A stretch of 22,133 nt of DNA from assembly GCA_905250885.1 (NCBI GenBank), contig CAJNOQ010002922.1, positions 1 through 22,133 of the forward strand, written 5' to 3'. Positions within the stretch are counted from its first letter, which is position 1. Each line of letters begins with the position of its first letter. The position numbers were made by a program, and so were the translations under genes. The notes under the pieces were generated by a model. It did not search any database and was not told the DNA's origin. It saw nothing but the letters and a program-made list of their open reading frames with translations. The stretch comes from Didymodactylos carnosus. Its lineage: Eukaryota; Rotifera; Eurotatoria; Philodinida; Philodinidae. Shown here in pieces: positions 10,286-21,593 of this stretch.

Positions 10286-12138
10286 ATGTTTGTTTATCAT
10301 CGAATTACAAAACTTCAGAACGATATTTTATTAAAGGTTTTTCTAAGGAGAAGTTGATAAACGGTATAAAAGTGTTTATAATGAAAATATGTTGGCTAAT
10401 AAGAATTACTGCTATAGCAGAAGAGTTACTGAAAACTGGGGGCATTTTAGTAACTACTTAGTTATTTAGAACTATTGTTGATGGTTGGACAAATGAAGTT
10501 ATGATTAAGGATTGAGTAACTAAACTAACTACTTTTATACAAGAGTAAAAGCTAAAACATATTTATGTTAATTAGGCTAGTAAAGATGATTGATTAATTC
10601 ATCAACTTCGTTTTTTTTTAAAAAGTAAAAATATCAACATTTAATTTGACATTTCTATTTTATTTATAATGTAATATTTCTATAGATCAAACTCATCAAA
10701 AAGAAATTAAAATAAAAATTACCAAATCATCAACAACTTTTGGTAAATTTCCATAAGTGATATGATTTCGGAGAAGATATGTCACTGAAGTGGAAAAACA
10801 GAATATTTCAATTACGTGTTTTGTCGGCATTTCTATATATAAACAAAACATAGATTGTCACGATTTTGAAAGAAAAACATTAACACAAACTTCATATGTG
10901 TAGCTTGAAAACATTAGCGAATGCGTTCCTAGATGTTAAACAGGAAATTAATAAAGTATATTTGACTACTATACGATGTTAGATGATAGTATAAAATATA
11001 GAATGATTTAGAAGAAGTTAAAGGTTAAAAACCAGAGAAGAGAGATAAGGAATAAGGATAAATAGCGTGAAAAGATTAATAAAAATACTAAGATAGAAAA
11101 AGTTCATTGAAACATTACATCAATCACCAGATAAAAGCTGTGCAAGGTTGAGTATCTTAAGGAATTGTACTATCTATTAAAAATAATGATGAAAGTAAAA
11201 CAATAACATCAAAATTCAACGTTACAAATCCTGCATAAAGCACCATTAACAATAAAACATACTTAAACTATAGTAAAAAATGTAAGAATAAGATGAATGG
11301 AACAACTCATCGATGAATATGTCAAAGTATTATTAACAAAGTAACATCAACTGTTAACCTTCAAGTAATACCAACACAAATTAAAGCGTATTGTTGTAAA
11401 ACTATACCAAACGTGTGTACACAACATGTCACGGTACATTTAAAATGCTATACTGAAAAGTGATGTCAAACTAGAGAAATGAAATATTTAAAAACGAATT
11501 GTACAGGAATGTAATGTTATCGAATTATAAGAAAAAAAACAGATAACGTATTGTTCACTGTAAACTAGTAAAAAAATAATAAATTAACTCGTTCAGTATG
11601 TCTTATGTAAATTTTATTAATTAAGAACTAATGTTGAGTTGTTGTTTTTTGCGTAGATTCTGTAATTTGCATATATGTTGTGATACCTAATGGAGGAAGG
11701 AATTGATTTCATTTGTTTTTTAAGATAAGAAACGGAATATATTTTTGCATGGTTAAGAAGCTTGTGCGCTGCTTGCGATGTTCCATGCTTACATTATTAT
11801 GAAAATTAAACGATTTCTAAAGAACTATAAGCCTATCACAAATATTTAAAGGGTATCAAGATTTGGTGATTGTATCTGGAGTAATAAAGAAAAAAACACT
11901 ATGTCTGGTACTTTAATTATTAGAATTGATCGAGTCCGAACTAAGACTAGAGGTTTTAAGTTTCTAATGCGATTGATCCATATTCGAAAAGAAATCATAA
12001 AATAAATCTTGACTTTTTCTGTCTATAAAATATTAATCCATACTACAAAAGTCCTTGTGAAGTTTAGTATATTAGCTTCGATCGAGTACAAGTTTTCTCA
12101 GTCAGGTTTTTCAGTACATCGCGAAAGAGCAAGTTTTA
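10286..12138. other. Gene-free AT-rich stretch
   Basis: No open frame of note and no domain-like peptide on either strand. Base composition shifts to A-rich on the + strand from about 10960 to 11600. No large inverted or tandem repeat was recognised by eye. Confidence 0.5.
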
Positions 12139-12146
12139 TTCAATCC

Positions 12147-12762
12147 CAGGGTTTCCGATTAGGGTGAGGAAGTGGGAGACCTCCCCACCCTACATTCTGA
12201 TACTGTTCGCCTATTTTTGGAACTTTTGTTCTGCCCAGAATTTGTCCAACCTTTTTGTGAGCACAACACATGTCGCGATTATCTTGCAAGTATTTAATCT
12301 GATAAACTGTAAGAGACCGACAGCCATTATCGACAGCTACAAACTGCCTGGCAAAATAAGTGACAGACAGTTTTCTAAATTCTCATTGTCTGTCAAAATA
12401 AGTGGCAGACAGCCCTTCAAAATAGAAGGACAATTTAAGATCAAGTGAAAACGGAACCTCGAAACGTGTATCAAAGCTTCGAGTTTATAGTTCCATAAAC
12501 ACCAGAAGCTATTAATTTTGTTATAAAAGATTTTATTTCTAATCCAGGATGAGCCAAAGAACGAAATATATCGTTATTTCTGAAAGATGACTTGTATGAG
12601 AATAACTCGGATGAAAATTAAATATTGTTTTCGTTGAAAAAATAAATCCTAATGCGGAGTAACAAAAATTCTTTTAAATGAACAAATGTTTCATTTGTTT
12701 AGGAAAAAAACTGTCCCCTCAAAAAATCTTCCCACCCTCATTAAAAACGATCGGAAACTCTG
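12147..12762. mobile_element. Non-autonomous hAT-type transposon with 8-bp target-site duplication
   Basis: The 8-bp direct repeat TTCAATCC flanks the element (12139-12146 and 12763-12770). The termini are inverted, CAGGGTTTCCGAT on the left and ATCGGAAACTCTG on the right. Just inside them GGGTGAGGAAGTGGGAG is paired with CTTCCCACCCTC. CAGGG/CAGAG ends together with an 8-bp duplication are the hallmark of the hAT superfamily. At 616 bp it is far too short for a transposase. Its longest open frame, 94 codons at 12164-12448, shows no transposase features. An 18-19 bp motif, AAAATAAGTGRCAGACAG, is present twice in direct orientation (12352-12370, 12394-12412). Confidence 0.88.
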
Positions 12763-12770
12763 TTCAATCC

Positions 12771-15148
12771 ATTGCAACTGTTTATATCAAAGCTTGAAAG
12801 AAGTATAGCGTAGCAAGCTTTTTTAGTTGTGAACAAAGCTAAAGTTACTCATTCACTTTTTGTAAAGTTGTTGTTCAACTAGACATGCTATATTATGCAG
12901 TTAAAAAATCCTTTACGAAAGGTCACGTCAAACTTTCCACGACCGTCTCTAGAAATGCAAGGTTCTCAAGTTTTACCTGAAAAACTATGGGTTTTCGGTT
13001 TGCTATTTTAACTGTAGTTTTTGCATTTTTTCTGCATTTCAAATTGTATAGAGCAAATAGTTTTTTTTCAAAACATGGCGTATCCAGTTTTGTTTATTTG
13101 AAAATATGCTTCTTTTTAGCTTTGTAAAGTTTTTAATTTTCACTTTTCCAGTATTTTAACTATAAATTTAGAATGAAACAGAATTGTCACAAAAAATGAG
13201 CATCTGATATTGTCTCTGATATCTGTGGTGAGAATTTTAACCCGATTATATGATTATTCGAGAGATCGAATGAAAGATCTAATTCTGTTAAATCTCGACT
13301 ACGGTAGCAGGTACACAGTTGAGATAAAGAAAAAAATGATACAAATAGACTTCCAATTCTATTCTGGAAATATTAAGTCTTAATCACGTTCGATGTTGGT
13401 GGCATTTTTAAGAAAAGGCTAAAAATAAGAAGGGTTATTTGAAATTCTTATTGCATGACATTCAACAAAGTTGAACGTAGCATTGAGACTCAGTGTGAAT
13501 TTTTAAGAACTGAGACTATGGGCACGAACTCATCCAGTGAGCGATCCCAAACGCGTCTGTTCTAATACAAAAAAAAATAGTTTGGCCTTCTAGTCATTGG
13601 ACGTTTAGTGTTTTATAACACACTTCATTAAATTGAGTAGTAAGAACATAAAAAAAAGTTGTTTTTCATGTTCTCATGTGTATTCTGAATCGCTTATCTA
13701 ACATGAATGGATTATTGAAGTTTCGTTTCTGAAATAAGATATCCAGTTTAAGAATAAAAGGTTTTTAAGATTATTGAAAGTTGTTTTTCTGTCTAATTTG
13801 TCGAGAGCATCATTTTTCAACTACAGTCGACGTGTGTATGTATAATAAGAACATAAGTATGTCAAGTATCATAATTCAAAAGACTGTTTAACCGAAGATG
13901 TGCCTACATACCGTAACACGTATAACCTTCTCATTATAAAAGAAAAAAAAGATTCGGTAATATTCTATAGTGGCCAATCTCATGTGCTAAAAAAATACAA
14001 GTCAACTGAGGCATCTATTATTTTGAGATACATTTAGTATTGAATGGCTTGTTTACCAGTTTCTCTTTTTAATCGGTCCAGAATTAGTTATTTCCTATTT
14101 ATATGACATTAAAAAACAACTGTATACTTTATTGATTTGATACAATATATATGGCATATGGTCTATCAGAAGAACGAAGCATTTGTGACGTCAATCGCAT
14201 TCCTACGACAAACGCAATAAAAATCATGTTTTATTCACGAATAGAGAATGTAACATGGAGTTAAAAATCAGGAAAGCTACAGCCACAGGACAAAAAGAGA
14301 TTTAACGTTAAGCTAACTGAGTGAAACGATAGGAGACTTATTGCTTTCCGCTTAGACGTTGCCTAGCAAAAGGTTTCTTTCTTTCTTTCAACACTGTGTT
14401 TTTTCTTCGAAGTCGGTCACTCGTTCTTGATTATCTCTGATCATATACATTCTGATCATATGTATTTATAAATAAACTAACGAAGCTAATAATTGAGTAG
14501 TACTGCTTATGTAAGGGGATGAAACGGTGTCTGAAGTGTCTTTAAGAAACGTTCCACTACGTCGGCTTTCCAATCTTCGCGAAGGGTAGTTGGCACCTAG
14601 TGTTGTTTTTGTTTCCAATTTTTATGATTTTATATAATATGCTCTTAGCATCTGTTTTTCTGCTAAATAATTTCATGTGCAATATTTCACTTCTTATATG
14701 TGTGAAATAATGATGTGATGGATATACGATTAGTAAAAAATAAATTTGATAAACCTCTTCCATTTAAAAGTATAGGTTGAAACATAAAGAACACAAAAAT
14801 ACGTTGTTGAGTATCTATACTCTATTGTACGTTTCAATTTCAAATAAGAAGAAAGAAGGAAAGAAATGAGATGCATAACTTTTACCTGTAAGAAAAAACG
14901 AATCGACTAGTAAATTGTAAACAATTTTTTTTTTTATCTAACCATCGTCAGCAACACATCATCCGAGGTTTGAACTTCACATCAAGAAACATAAAAGACG
15001 ACAGGTATAGACGAAAAGAAAGAGAAAGACAACACTGATTTGTGTATGTGTATTTCTTCTTCTGTCACGCTTGCCTTACGCTCGTGATGTGTTGTCTAAT
15101 TGAAAAGTATTCTAATAATGTTGAAAATAAACGTCATAAGTCATTTTA
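12771..15148. other. Gene-free stretch up to the CRAL-TRIO gene
   Basis: No convincing coding frame; a 68-codon minus-strand frame at 14557-14763 has no recognisable features. A (TTTC)n tract is at about 14375-14389, and TCTGATCATAT occurs twice around 14436-14462. The last few hundred bases should contain the promoter and 5' untranslated region of the downstream gene, but no promoter element can be assigned. Confidence 0.5.
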
Positions 15149-18100
15149 ATGGCTACAGCTACGGCTCAAATATCATCGCCTTCTGTTGTGAATGATTTAG
15201 ACTCGCAAAATTTTCATCTAAAGTGTTCTCTGTATGAAACAAAACGTAAATCAATGGCAACAGACCATGATGATCTAAAACAAATGGAGAATCAAACAAC
15301 ATTACGAACACCATCGATAACACAAAAACTTGGACGTTCAAAATATATGACACAAACGTCTGTTCCATCAACTCGCGTACCACCAACCACACTTCATAGT
15401 CGAAATTCTATCTCTGGTGATCTATTTCAATTAATACGGTCAGCGTTAAAGCCCTTTAAATCGGCAGCGACTATAACACCAACAAACGATGTTGTTACAA
15501 CATCAAAACAAACCTCAAAAGTGAATTTAGTTCGATATCGACCATTAAGTGATAATATTACTGATCCTATCCAACAAAGTACCCGTGTAGGTAAAAAAAT
15601 CATTTGTCTATCAATCATTTTGACATGTCACATAGAATAAATCATCTTGTTAAAATAAGTGTAAATTGTTTATCACTTGCGCGCTTCTCATTCTCGTTCG
15701 CCGAAATGGATGTGTGGACCGAGCTCGAAACTATCAAACAATGGTCTATAGAGCGCACAGGTCCAGAAGATAATAGATCACCGCAGCAAGCTTTGCTACA
15801 TGGCTAATGGGAGCAGGCAGCTAGTAATGGAACTTATACTATTAAATACGTATATATGTTATATTCTTGAAGTGCATAAGAAAAGATTTTTCTCTCACAC
15901 GGCTTGTTCAGGTAACGGTCTCCAGTTTTTGCTCTTTTTCGAAAAGTTATTGCAATAAAGCTACAAACTAATCTAAAATGGCAATTAGATGATTAAGTAG
16001 ATTAAACATTTCTCTACAAGATGACAAGTGTTTCGGCTCTGAACGTTGATTCGTTATGAAAATACAGTTGTTGTACAAACGACCCCAAAAATCGATTTTT
16101 GGGTTACCTGAAAAGCGTGTCTAAAAGAGTGAACAAAAAACGGTCAAAAGAGTCAGATAGCCCGAAAATCGATTTTTGGGGCTGTTTGTACAACAACTGT
16201 ATTTTCATAACGAATCAACGTTCAGAGCCGAAACACTTATCATCTTGTAGAGAAATGTTTAATCTACTTAATCATCTAATTGCCATTTTAGATTAGTTTG
16301 TAGCTTTATTGCAATAACTTTTCGAAAAAGAGCAAAAACTGATGACCGTTAGCTGGACAAGCCGCACAGTTCTCTGAAAACACTATCGTTTGGTAATAAG
16401 TAAAATAGAGGCAAAAATCTTAAAAATAAGTTTGACTTAATTGTCCTTTCAGGTGAGTGCCAAACAAGTTTTGCCATTCAATACGATAGTTCAGGGCCCA
16501 TAACGAAATGGTGGCGTGTTTTAATGTTTCATAATGACATGAGTCAAGAGAAAAAAGCTCCTGTATGCAACTAAACAAAAAGAACGATGAAAACAGTTCA
16601 TCATCATTGGTTCTTAAGTTAGTAAAAACTCCATTTGTTTTACTTCATTTTTCATCTCGTTACAGAGTCGTAATGATAATCACAGAGAGATAAAACTTTC
16701 ATCAGAGCTTATTCTCAAAAAAATAAGACATATTTTCTACTCATATTTAGAGACATTTGTTGATAAGATTTTCTAGAAAATCAGGTTTTGTCGTCGACTT
16801 ACTCTGTCGAAAATTTATCCATTCGGATTCAAATTTTTACCACACGTACTAGACACTTAAACACCCGGAGATACTCTCGATTTACCCTTTACGATGCTTT
16901 CTCTTCTTTTGAGAAACAAAATACGGCCCTAAGTTTCCGTACAGGATTTTTAGTAGTCATTATCGCCTACTATGAGGAGGCATCCACAAATGTTGAATGT
17001 TTGAACACAAACGTTATATTGCGAACGTCACTTTTTCTAATGCTCGTATTTCAGGGAGTATACATTGTGAAGAGCTCGAAGGCACCTCATTCTAGAGAAA
17101 TTTTTCTACAAGGTTAAGCAGTTGGAAAAGCTTTCAAGAAATAGAGAGAATAAACGAAAGTAGAAGAACACTGTTTTGTTACCTCCAGATGAAAACTCAT
17201 AAAATTCATACCTTCTCAATGAAAAGCCGCAGAGGTCGGAAACGTCTCATTTTGTAGAGGATACTTTGGTGTTTATTTTCGCTGGATGAACTTAATTTTT
17301 AGAAGTTTTTAGAAAATAAAGGATGGGATTTGTCTTAAGAGAACGCAAACCAGATTTTAATGATTAAAAGCGTGTTAAAAGCTGATTGTATTTACCATTT
17401 TTCTTCTTCGACACTGGTTTTTCGTTGTTTTTCTCTGCCTATCAGACAGTGATACTCCCTAGAAAAAAAAGTTACTCTGCCGAACATAAAAAAGGTTTAA
17501 ACTTTTGTCAACATCTATATACCTTTTTAAGTTTTCGCACAGCTCGTGGTTGCCATGGAAATCATCGTCACTGGAAAAAAATTGCATGAGCAGTGTTCCG
17601 TCAGTCAAACCAAGCTTTTTGCAGTCACGGATTTAGGGTGTTGGTGGTTGCCATGGCAATCATTAGCTGTACGAAAACTTAAAAAAGTATGTAGATGGCA
17701 ACAAAAGTTTAAACCTTTTTTAGGTTCGGTTTTTTAAGAGAGTAGCCTTTACACTTAACTTCTTGCTTTTTGCTTCCACTTTAATATTTTGCATATTTTC
17801 GTGAAATTATACCTTATTTTTTCATTATATTATATTTTACATTTTCTCAACACCTTGCGTATATTCGAAAGAAGGAAAAGATTTTGGCCTTTTTCCGCGA
17901 AGAATTACATCCGTATACTTACGTCTTTCTCCGAAAAAAAGCATTTCGCTATCTTCTACCTTTATTGATTCAACTGACTATGAAAAGGTGTTGTAATAAA
18001 TATAAAAATATAAACTGAAAAAAGAAATAAAGTAATAGAATAAAGCTTAAATTGAGAATGAAATGTTATAAAAAGGATTACAATGGCAGGACTCAGTCAG

Positions 18101-20638
18101 ATATAATAGTGTAATAGACCAAGAGCTTATCTTGAAGCAATATGTATGACACAGTTTGTATTGTTTGGTATGATCCAAACATTATAATTAGACAGGTACA
18201 CTGAGTATAAGGGCTCTGTAAGGAAAGTACAAGCCGAATAGTAATGTAGTGGGATTGAACGAAAAGAACATCCGCTGATTCCTTCCTCCATTTCATTCCA
18301 CTCCATGAGGCACACCCATCTGTGACTTTACTAAAAATGTGTATGCTCAATTATAGTACACCATTTGCATACAGTGATCCGTTTGATTTCATTTAATTGA
18401 ATAATTTTGTGATTTTGAGTGTATAAGCAATGAGGGTATAGTGTTGTGGAAGAGGATGGGTGTATTGTTATTGTTCGAGCTTTAGGTTGTTTAACGTCAC
18501 TGTTTTGATTCAATAGTAAGTTACAGTTCTTCCAACTTTTCACTACAAACATTCACTCTGTAGGACAACTTTGCAGTTTACAAAGAACTTATTATCCCAT
18601 CACAATGTTTTCCTTTATTTCTCTTCATTTAGGCATCAGAGGATTTCATAAAATGCATGGGATGGTCGCTTAATCCACACGACAAAGAAAATCTTTTAAA
18701 GTGGAATATTGCTATGAAATATTTGTTACCAATGACATTCGACGTTACAAAAGCTGTCCAATTCTACAAATTACATGAGATTTTACGTCAGAAAGAGAAT
18801 CTTGATCGAATAGCTCTAAATAATCCAAATTTAATACGAGAAATAGAATCGGGAAAGTATTTTACATTGGTAAGTGTTGTACTACTGTATTTTCACATTG
18901 ATCAGTGACATTTTCACTGGAACATGAATTGATTTTCGTTCTATCTCTCGAATATGTATGTGTATGAAGTATCTCTCTCTCCAATACGTGGACTATATCT
19001 GTATTATTTTCGGTGTAGATCTTGATGTTGTTAAAAAGAGAGAATGCATGTTTTTTGTAGATCGTACAGTCCTACCGTTTGTTTGTGTGAGACTATTCAC
19101 TATTCGATTAGATTCGACATCATATGGGGTGGAGGAGACTTTTCAAACATGAATGTCGAAAGATAGAACGAAAATCAAATGCAAAAAAAAGTAGTTATAT
19201 CACAATGGAACACGGATGATCATATATGAAAATATAAGCATGTATGCTTTACATTATTTAACTACTAAACTTAATAGTTCAGGAATGCTGGTTCAGGGGA
19301 TAGTGTTATAGGAATGCCTTTACTTCTGTGAAGTATTAGAGTTAGATTATGACTGAAACATATCTTCTTATTGATATGAGTTTGTTTTTCTTTATAGCCG
19401 ATGAAATCCAGTCAGCCTATATTTGCAATATTTACTGCTTCTGTACATCAAATATCAACAACAATGACTTTGCAGGAACGTGAACATTTAACAATGCAAG
19501 CATTAATTACTCAGTTAGATGCGACTGCTGAAAGGTAAACATTGCTCGCTTCTGTTGATGCGCTAAACAGATTTTCTCATGTTGTCCAAAATTTTTACAA
19601 GTAAAATTTCAGATATGAAGAAAATAGCAGATATAGTTAATATCTTTACTCCCTATCCTCACACAGTGCAGTTACATAATGACATGTGCATAATTTCCTT
19701 AAAACTGTTGAACTCATTTGACAAGAAAATTACTGAACTGAAATTTTAGTATGAATGTACAAAAAAACGGATTACAATTTATTTATGATATGCAAAATTA
19801 CACAACGTCCAATACTGATCATAGTTTAACCAAAAAAGTCTTAAAACTATTACAGGTAAGATCATGTTTGGTTAGCGCTCTTTTTCTGCTCATAATTAAT
19901 TCCATTCTCTCTTTAGGGTGTTTATCCTATTATGTTAAAACATGTATATATTGTTGGTGCTCCAGTATCGTTCAAAGTTCCTTTCGAGGTATTATTAATA
20001 ATGTTGTGAGAGGATGGAAGTCAATTTTTTGAGATTGCAGGAACAAGATGTTTTATCTATTATTTACAGTCTAGTTGTAAATAAAGCATTCTGCAAAACG
20101 CAAGTGTTACTTCTGTTGACCATAGCTTTTCTATACTCTACTATAGAACGTGACATTATATACTCGTGATGAAATGTTATCATTTTTGTCCACCCAATCT
20201 TACACAATGGCTGAAATTCCCGCTAATTTCGGTGGTTTATACGATCCTAAGGTAGAGGATGGTGAACGTCATCGAATGTGTCAGAAAGTTTTACTGAATC
20301 CACAATCAACGTGTCACAAGTATTATTCCGCTGACAATTTCCAGCCTATGAAATCAACGATTTTGTATGTAAATAATGACGCAGATAATATAAATACAAT
20401 AAAACAAAATAGTACTTCGAATATAACAGCATCAAATTCATCACCAAATTCGTCGTCGTTAGTTGCTATTGTCACATTAAGAAGAAATCAACCGCAACAA
20501 GCTCAAACACAGGTGTCAAAAGCACGAAAACGAGAATCATCAGCATCATCGTGTGATTCCGAAAAACGTCGACGTTCCAATGATAACCAAATAGAAAAGG
20601 AAGAACAAACCGCTCAATTAATACAAACATACAGGTAG
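15149..20638 (+). CDS. CRAL-TRIO/Sec14-domain protein related to PTPN9 (MEG2); 3' end uncertain
   Basis: Proposed exons: 15149-15586, 18633-18869, 19398-19534, 19750-19855, 19917-19988, 20041-20103, 20147-20634 (or to the stop at 20636-20638). All junctions are GT-AG and in phase; the model gives 513-514 residues. Residues 1-146 are Ser/Thr-rich and probably disordered. About 147-200 match a CRAL-TRIO N-terminal helix region (LLKWNIAMKYLL, FDVTKAVQFY). About 222-385 match the Sec14 lipid pocket domain: KNGLQFIYDM, KKVLKLLQGVYP, HVYIVGAPVSFKVPF, IPANFGG. These follow the lipid-binding half of PTPN9, whose Sec14 domain binds phosphoinositides and phosphatidylserine on vesicles. The tail is Asn/Ser/Gln-rich, with basic clusters KARKR (476-480) and KRRR (491-494) resembling a nuclear signal. 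The end is ambiguous: AG|GTAGGC can be a splice donor, or the frame reads into TAG. No phosphatase domain is seen before the window ends. Exon 1 is tied to the rest only by phase and strand, across a 3-kb intron. Confidence 0.8.
15706..15807 (+). other. GC-richer 33-codon open fragment inside intron 1
   Basis: ATG at 15706 opens a 33-residue frame (starting MDVWTELETIKQWS) ending in TAA. The 100 bp are clearly richer in G and C than the surrounding intron and lie just upstream of the hairpin element. No family is recognised. It could be a small decayed exon, a fragment of a processed gene or transposon, or chance. It is not in phase with a good flanking acceptor/donor pair that I can see. Confidence 0.25.
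15900..16364. mobile_element. Foldback element with 204-bp arms, ~96% matched, in intron 1
   Basis: The left arm 15900-16103 and right arm 16161-16364 are reverse complements with about eight mismatches counted by eye. The arms start at CGGCTTG and run in to CCCCAAAAATCGATTTTTGGG, itself a palindrome. The 57-bp spacer is unique. No reading frame is worth keeping. It lies in the 3046-bp first intron of the CRAL-TRIO gene, so the primary transcript would carry a stem of about 200 bp. No clear target duplication was found. Confidence 0.9.
16365..17478. other. Intron 1 interior, with one unassigned 109-codon open frame
   Basis: The only notable item is an open frame at 16788-17117 (+), 109 residues, mixed polar with one hydrophobic patch (GFLVVIIAYYEE). 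No domain is recognised, and it lacks the codon pattern seen in the surrounding exons. It may be chance or the residue of an old insertion. Otherwise AT-rich intron. Confidence 0.35.
17479..17730. mobile_element. Foldback element with ~80-bp arms, in intron 1
   Basis: The left arm (about 17479-17558) pairs with the right arm (about 17651-17730): GCCGAAC against GTTCGGT at the outer ends, TAAAAAAGGTTTAAAC against GTTTAAACCTTTTTTA, and CCATGG at the inner ends. There are several mismatches. In addition GTGGTTGCCATGG is present in the same orientation at both inner ends, so the middle carries a direct repeat as well. Open frames through it are not considered genes. Confidence 0.8.
17731..18632. 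other. Intron 1, last part, up to the acceptor at 18631-18632
   Basis: Overlapping short open frames on the minus strand between 18093 and 18552 have no recognisable features. The segment ends with a good polypyrimidine tract and AG before the first Sec14 exon. Confidence 0.45.
18929..19178. mobile_element. Miniature inverted-repeat element in intron 2 of the CRAL-TRIO gene
   Basis: The 250-bp unit has ends that are inverted repeats of about 23 bp with one mismatch: TTGATTTTCGTTCTATCTCT at the left, and AGATAGAACGAAAATCAA at the right. The interior has no supported coding frame; a 64-codon frame at 18958-19152 is considered accidental. A target duplication is not clear. It sits inside the 528-bp intron 18870-19397, clear of both splice sites. 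Confidence 0.75.
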
Positions 20639-21363
20639 GCACGCTCTCAATAGAAGATCTTTTGCTGTCTGAATGAAATTTATTAAACTTTTCTTAGTTG
20701 ACTTTTTATACACTTATTTGCACAAAGCAAAAATTTGATATCGGATACGTTTTAGATGCTTGATTTCAAGTATTTGACTGAAAAATATAGTGAAAACTAA
20801 AACCTCCATAATACAAAAAATAACAGAAAAGAAAGGAAAAGTTGATCAATGAATATAAACTCATCTATCTATAAATATGTGTTGCTTTTTTTGCACATTA
20901 TGTTCAAACATCCACTTTTGTCGGTTAAAAATACCGACAAGAAATAAGACTGGAGAAGAGTAATAGAATGTGAACATTTACTATTTTTATTGGCAACAAT
21001 GATTCACCAAATATTATGTTTTTTAATATAATCCCGTTTAGTTCATTACTGTTCGCTAAACTGTAAGTCAGATGAAAATATCTTCATATTTTTAGCTTCT
21101 AAGTAAACTTAAGGCACTTTTGCCAACTCTACCAAATCACAGAGTCACTAAGTGACGATCGACGAATGTTGATGATCGACATTTGTTTTTGTCAAAAACG
21201 TTTATTTTTCATTGAAAACCGTTATCTTTTCACCTCGTCAGTGGTATGTGGCTTTTATTTTCACCTCTTTTTTATCCTTATGCTTGAATGCGTACAGATG
21301 TATATGTTTAACTCTCTCTTTCTCTATAATCAGTAGTTAACATGACATGTATGTGAATAAATC
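20639..21363. other. Non-coding stretch after the CRAL-TRIO exon
   Basis: Either an intron or intergenic DNA. It contains an 8-bp stem hairpin (TTGTCGGT at 20918-20925, ACCGACAA at 20933-20940) and a strong polypyrimidine tract followed by CAG near 21310-21334. That tract looks like a splice acceptor, but all three frames after it hit stops before 21364. It would therefore suit a 5' untranslated exon leading to the ATG at 21364. Confidence 0.45.
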
Positions 21364-21593
21364 ATGAATCCCTTTATCTTTTCACGATTTAACTATGACA
21401 AACGATTTTCATTCACTCCTTCTAATTATCGTCATAATATACTATCGAATCATGTTCAATTAATCAATCACAATAGAAACTATTCACCTAATGATTTTCT
21501 ATTGAATCGTCTTAATATACCATCTCATTCTTATTATTGGCAAAGACGATTTTATCATACGGAGAAAGATCCACGTAGTCATAACAACAACAG
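21364..21593 (+). CDS. Partial coding exon, possible mitochondrial-presequence start; continues beyond the window
   Basis: The open frame starts at ATG 21364 and ends at a good splice donor (AACAG|GTGAAC) after 76 codons plus two bases. An in-frame TAA at 21358-21360 means it cannot be entered from further upstream in the same frame. The peptide is rich in Arg, Asn, Ser, Phe and Tyr and poor in acidic residues, and contains YWQRRFYHTEKD, which resembles the end of a mitochondrial import signal. No family is recognised. Alternatively, part of it (from about 21475) could be an internal exon of the upstream gene through the acceptor CAATAG, since the phase after 20634 would fit. That acceptor is weak. 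Downstream exons must lie beyond 22133 or be too short to see. Confidence 0.4.

Noticed and set aside
12164..12448. 94-codon frame inside the hAT-type element as a possible transposase
   Set aside because: No zinc finger, catalytic or dimerisation features; length and composition fit chance.
15159..15618. Two minus-strand frames opposite the first exon of the CRAL-TRIO gene
   Set aside because: Complement of a low-complexity coding exon; no independent support.
16788..17117. 109-codon frame as a separate gene
   Set aside because: No recognised family or homologous repeat, and it sits in an intron on the same strand; kept only as a note in the intron entry.
20918..20940. Short hairpin as a terminator
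   Set aside because: Intrinsic hairpin terminators are not expected in a eukaryotic nuclear gene, and the stem is only 8 bp.
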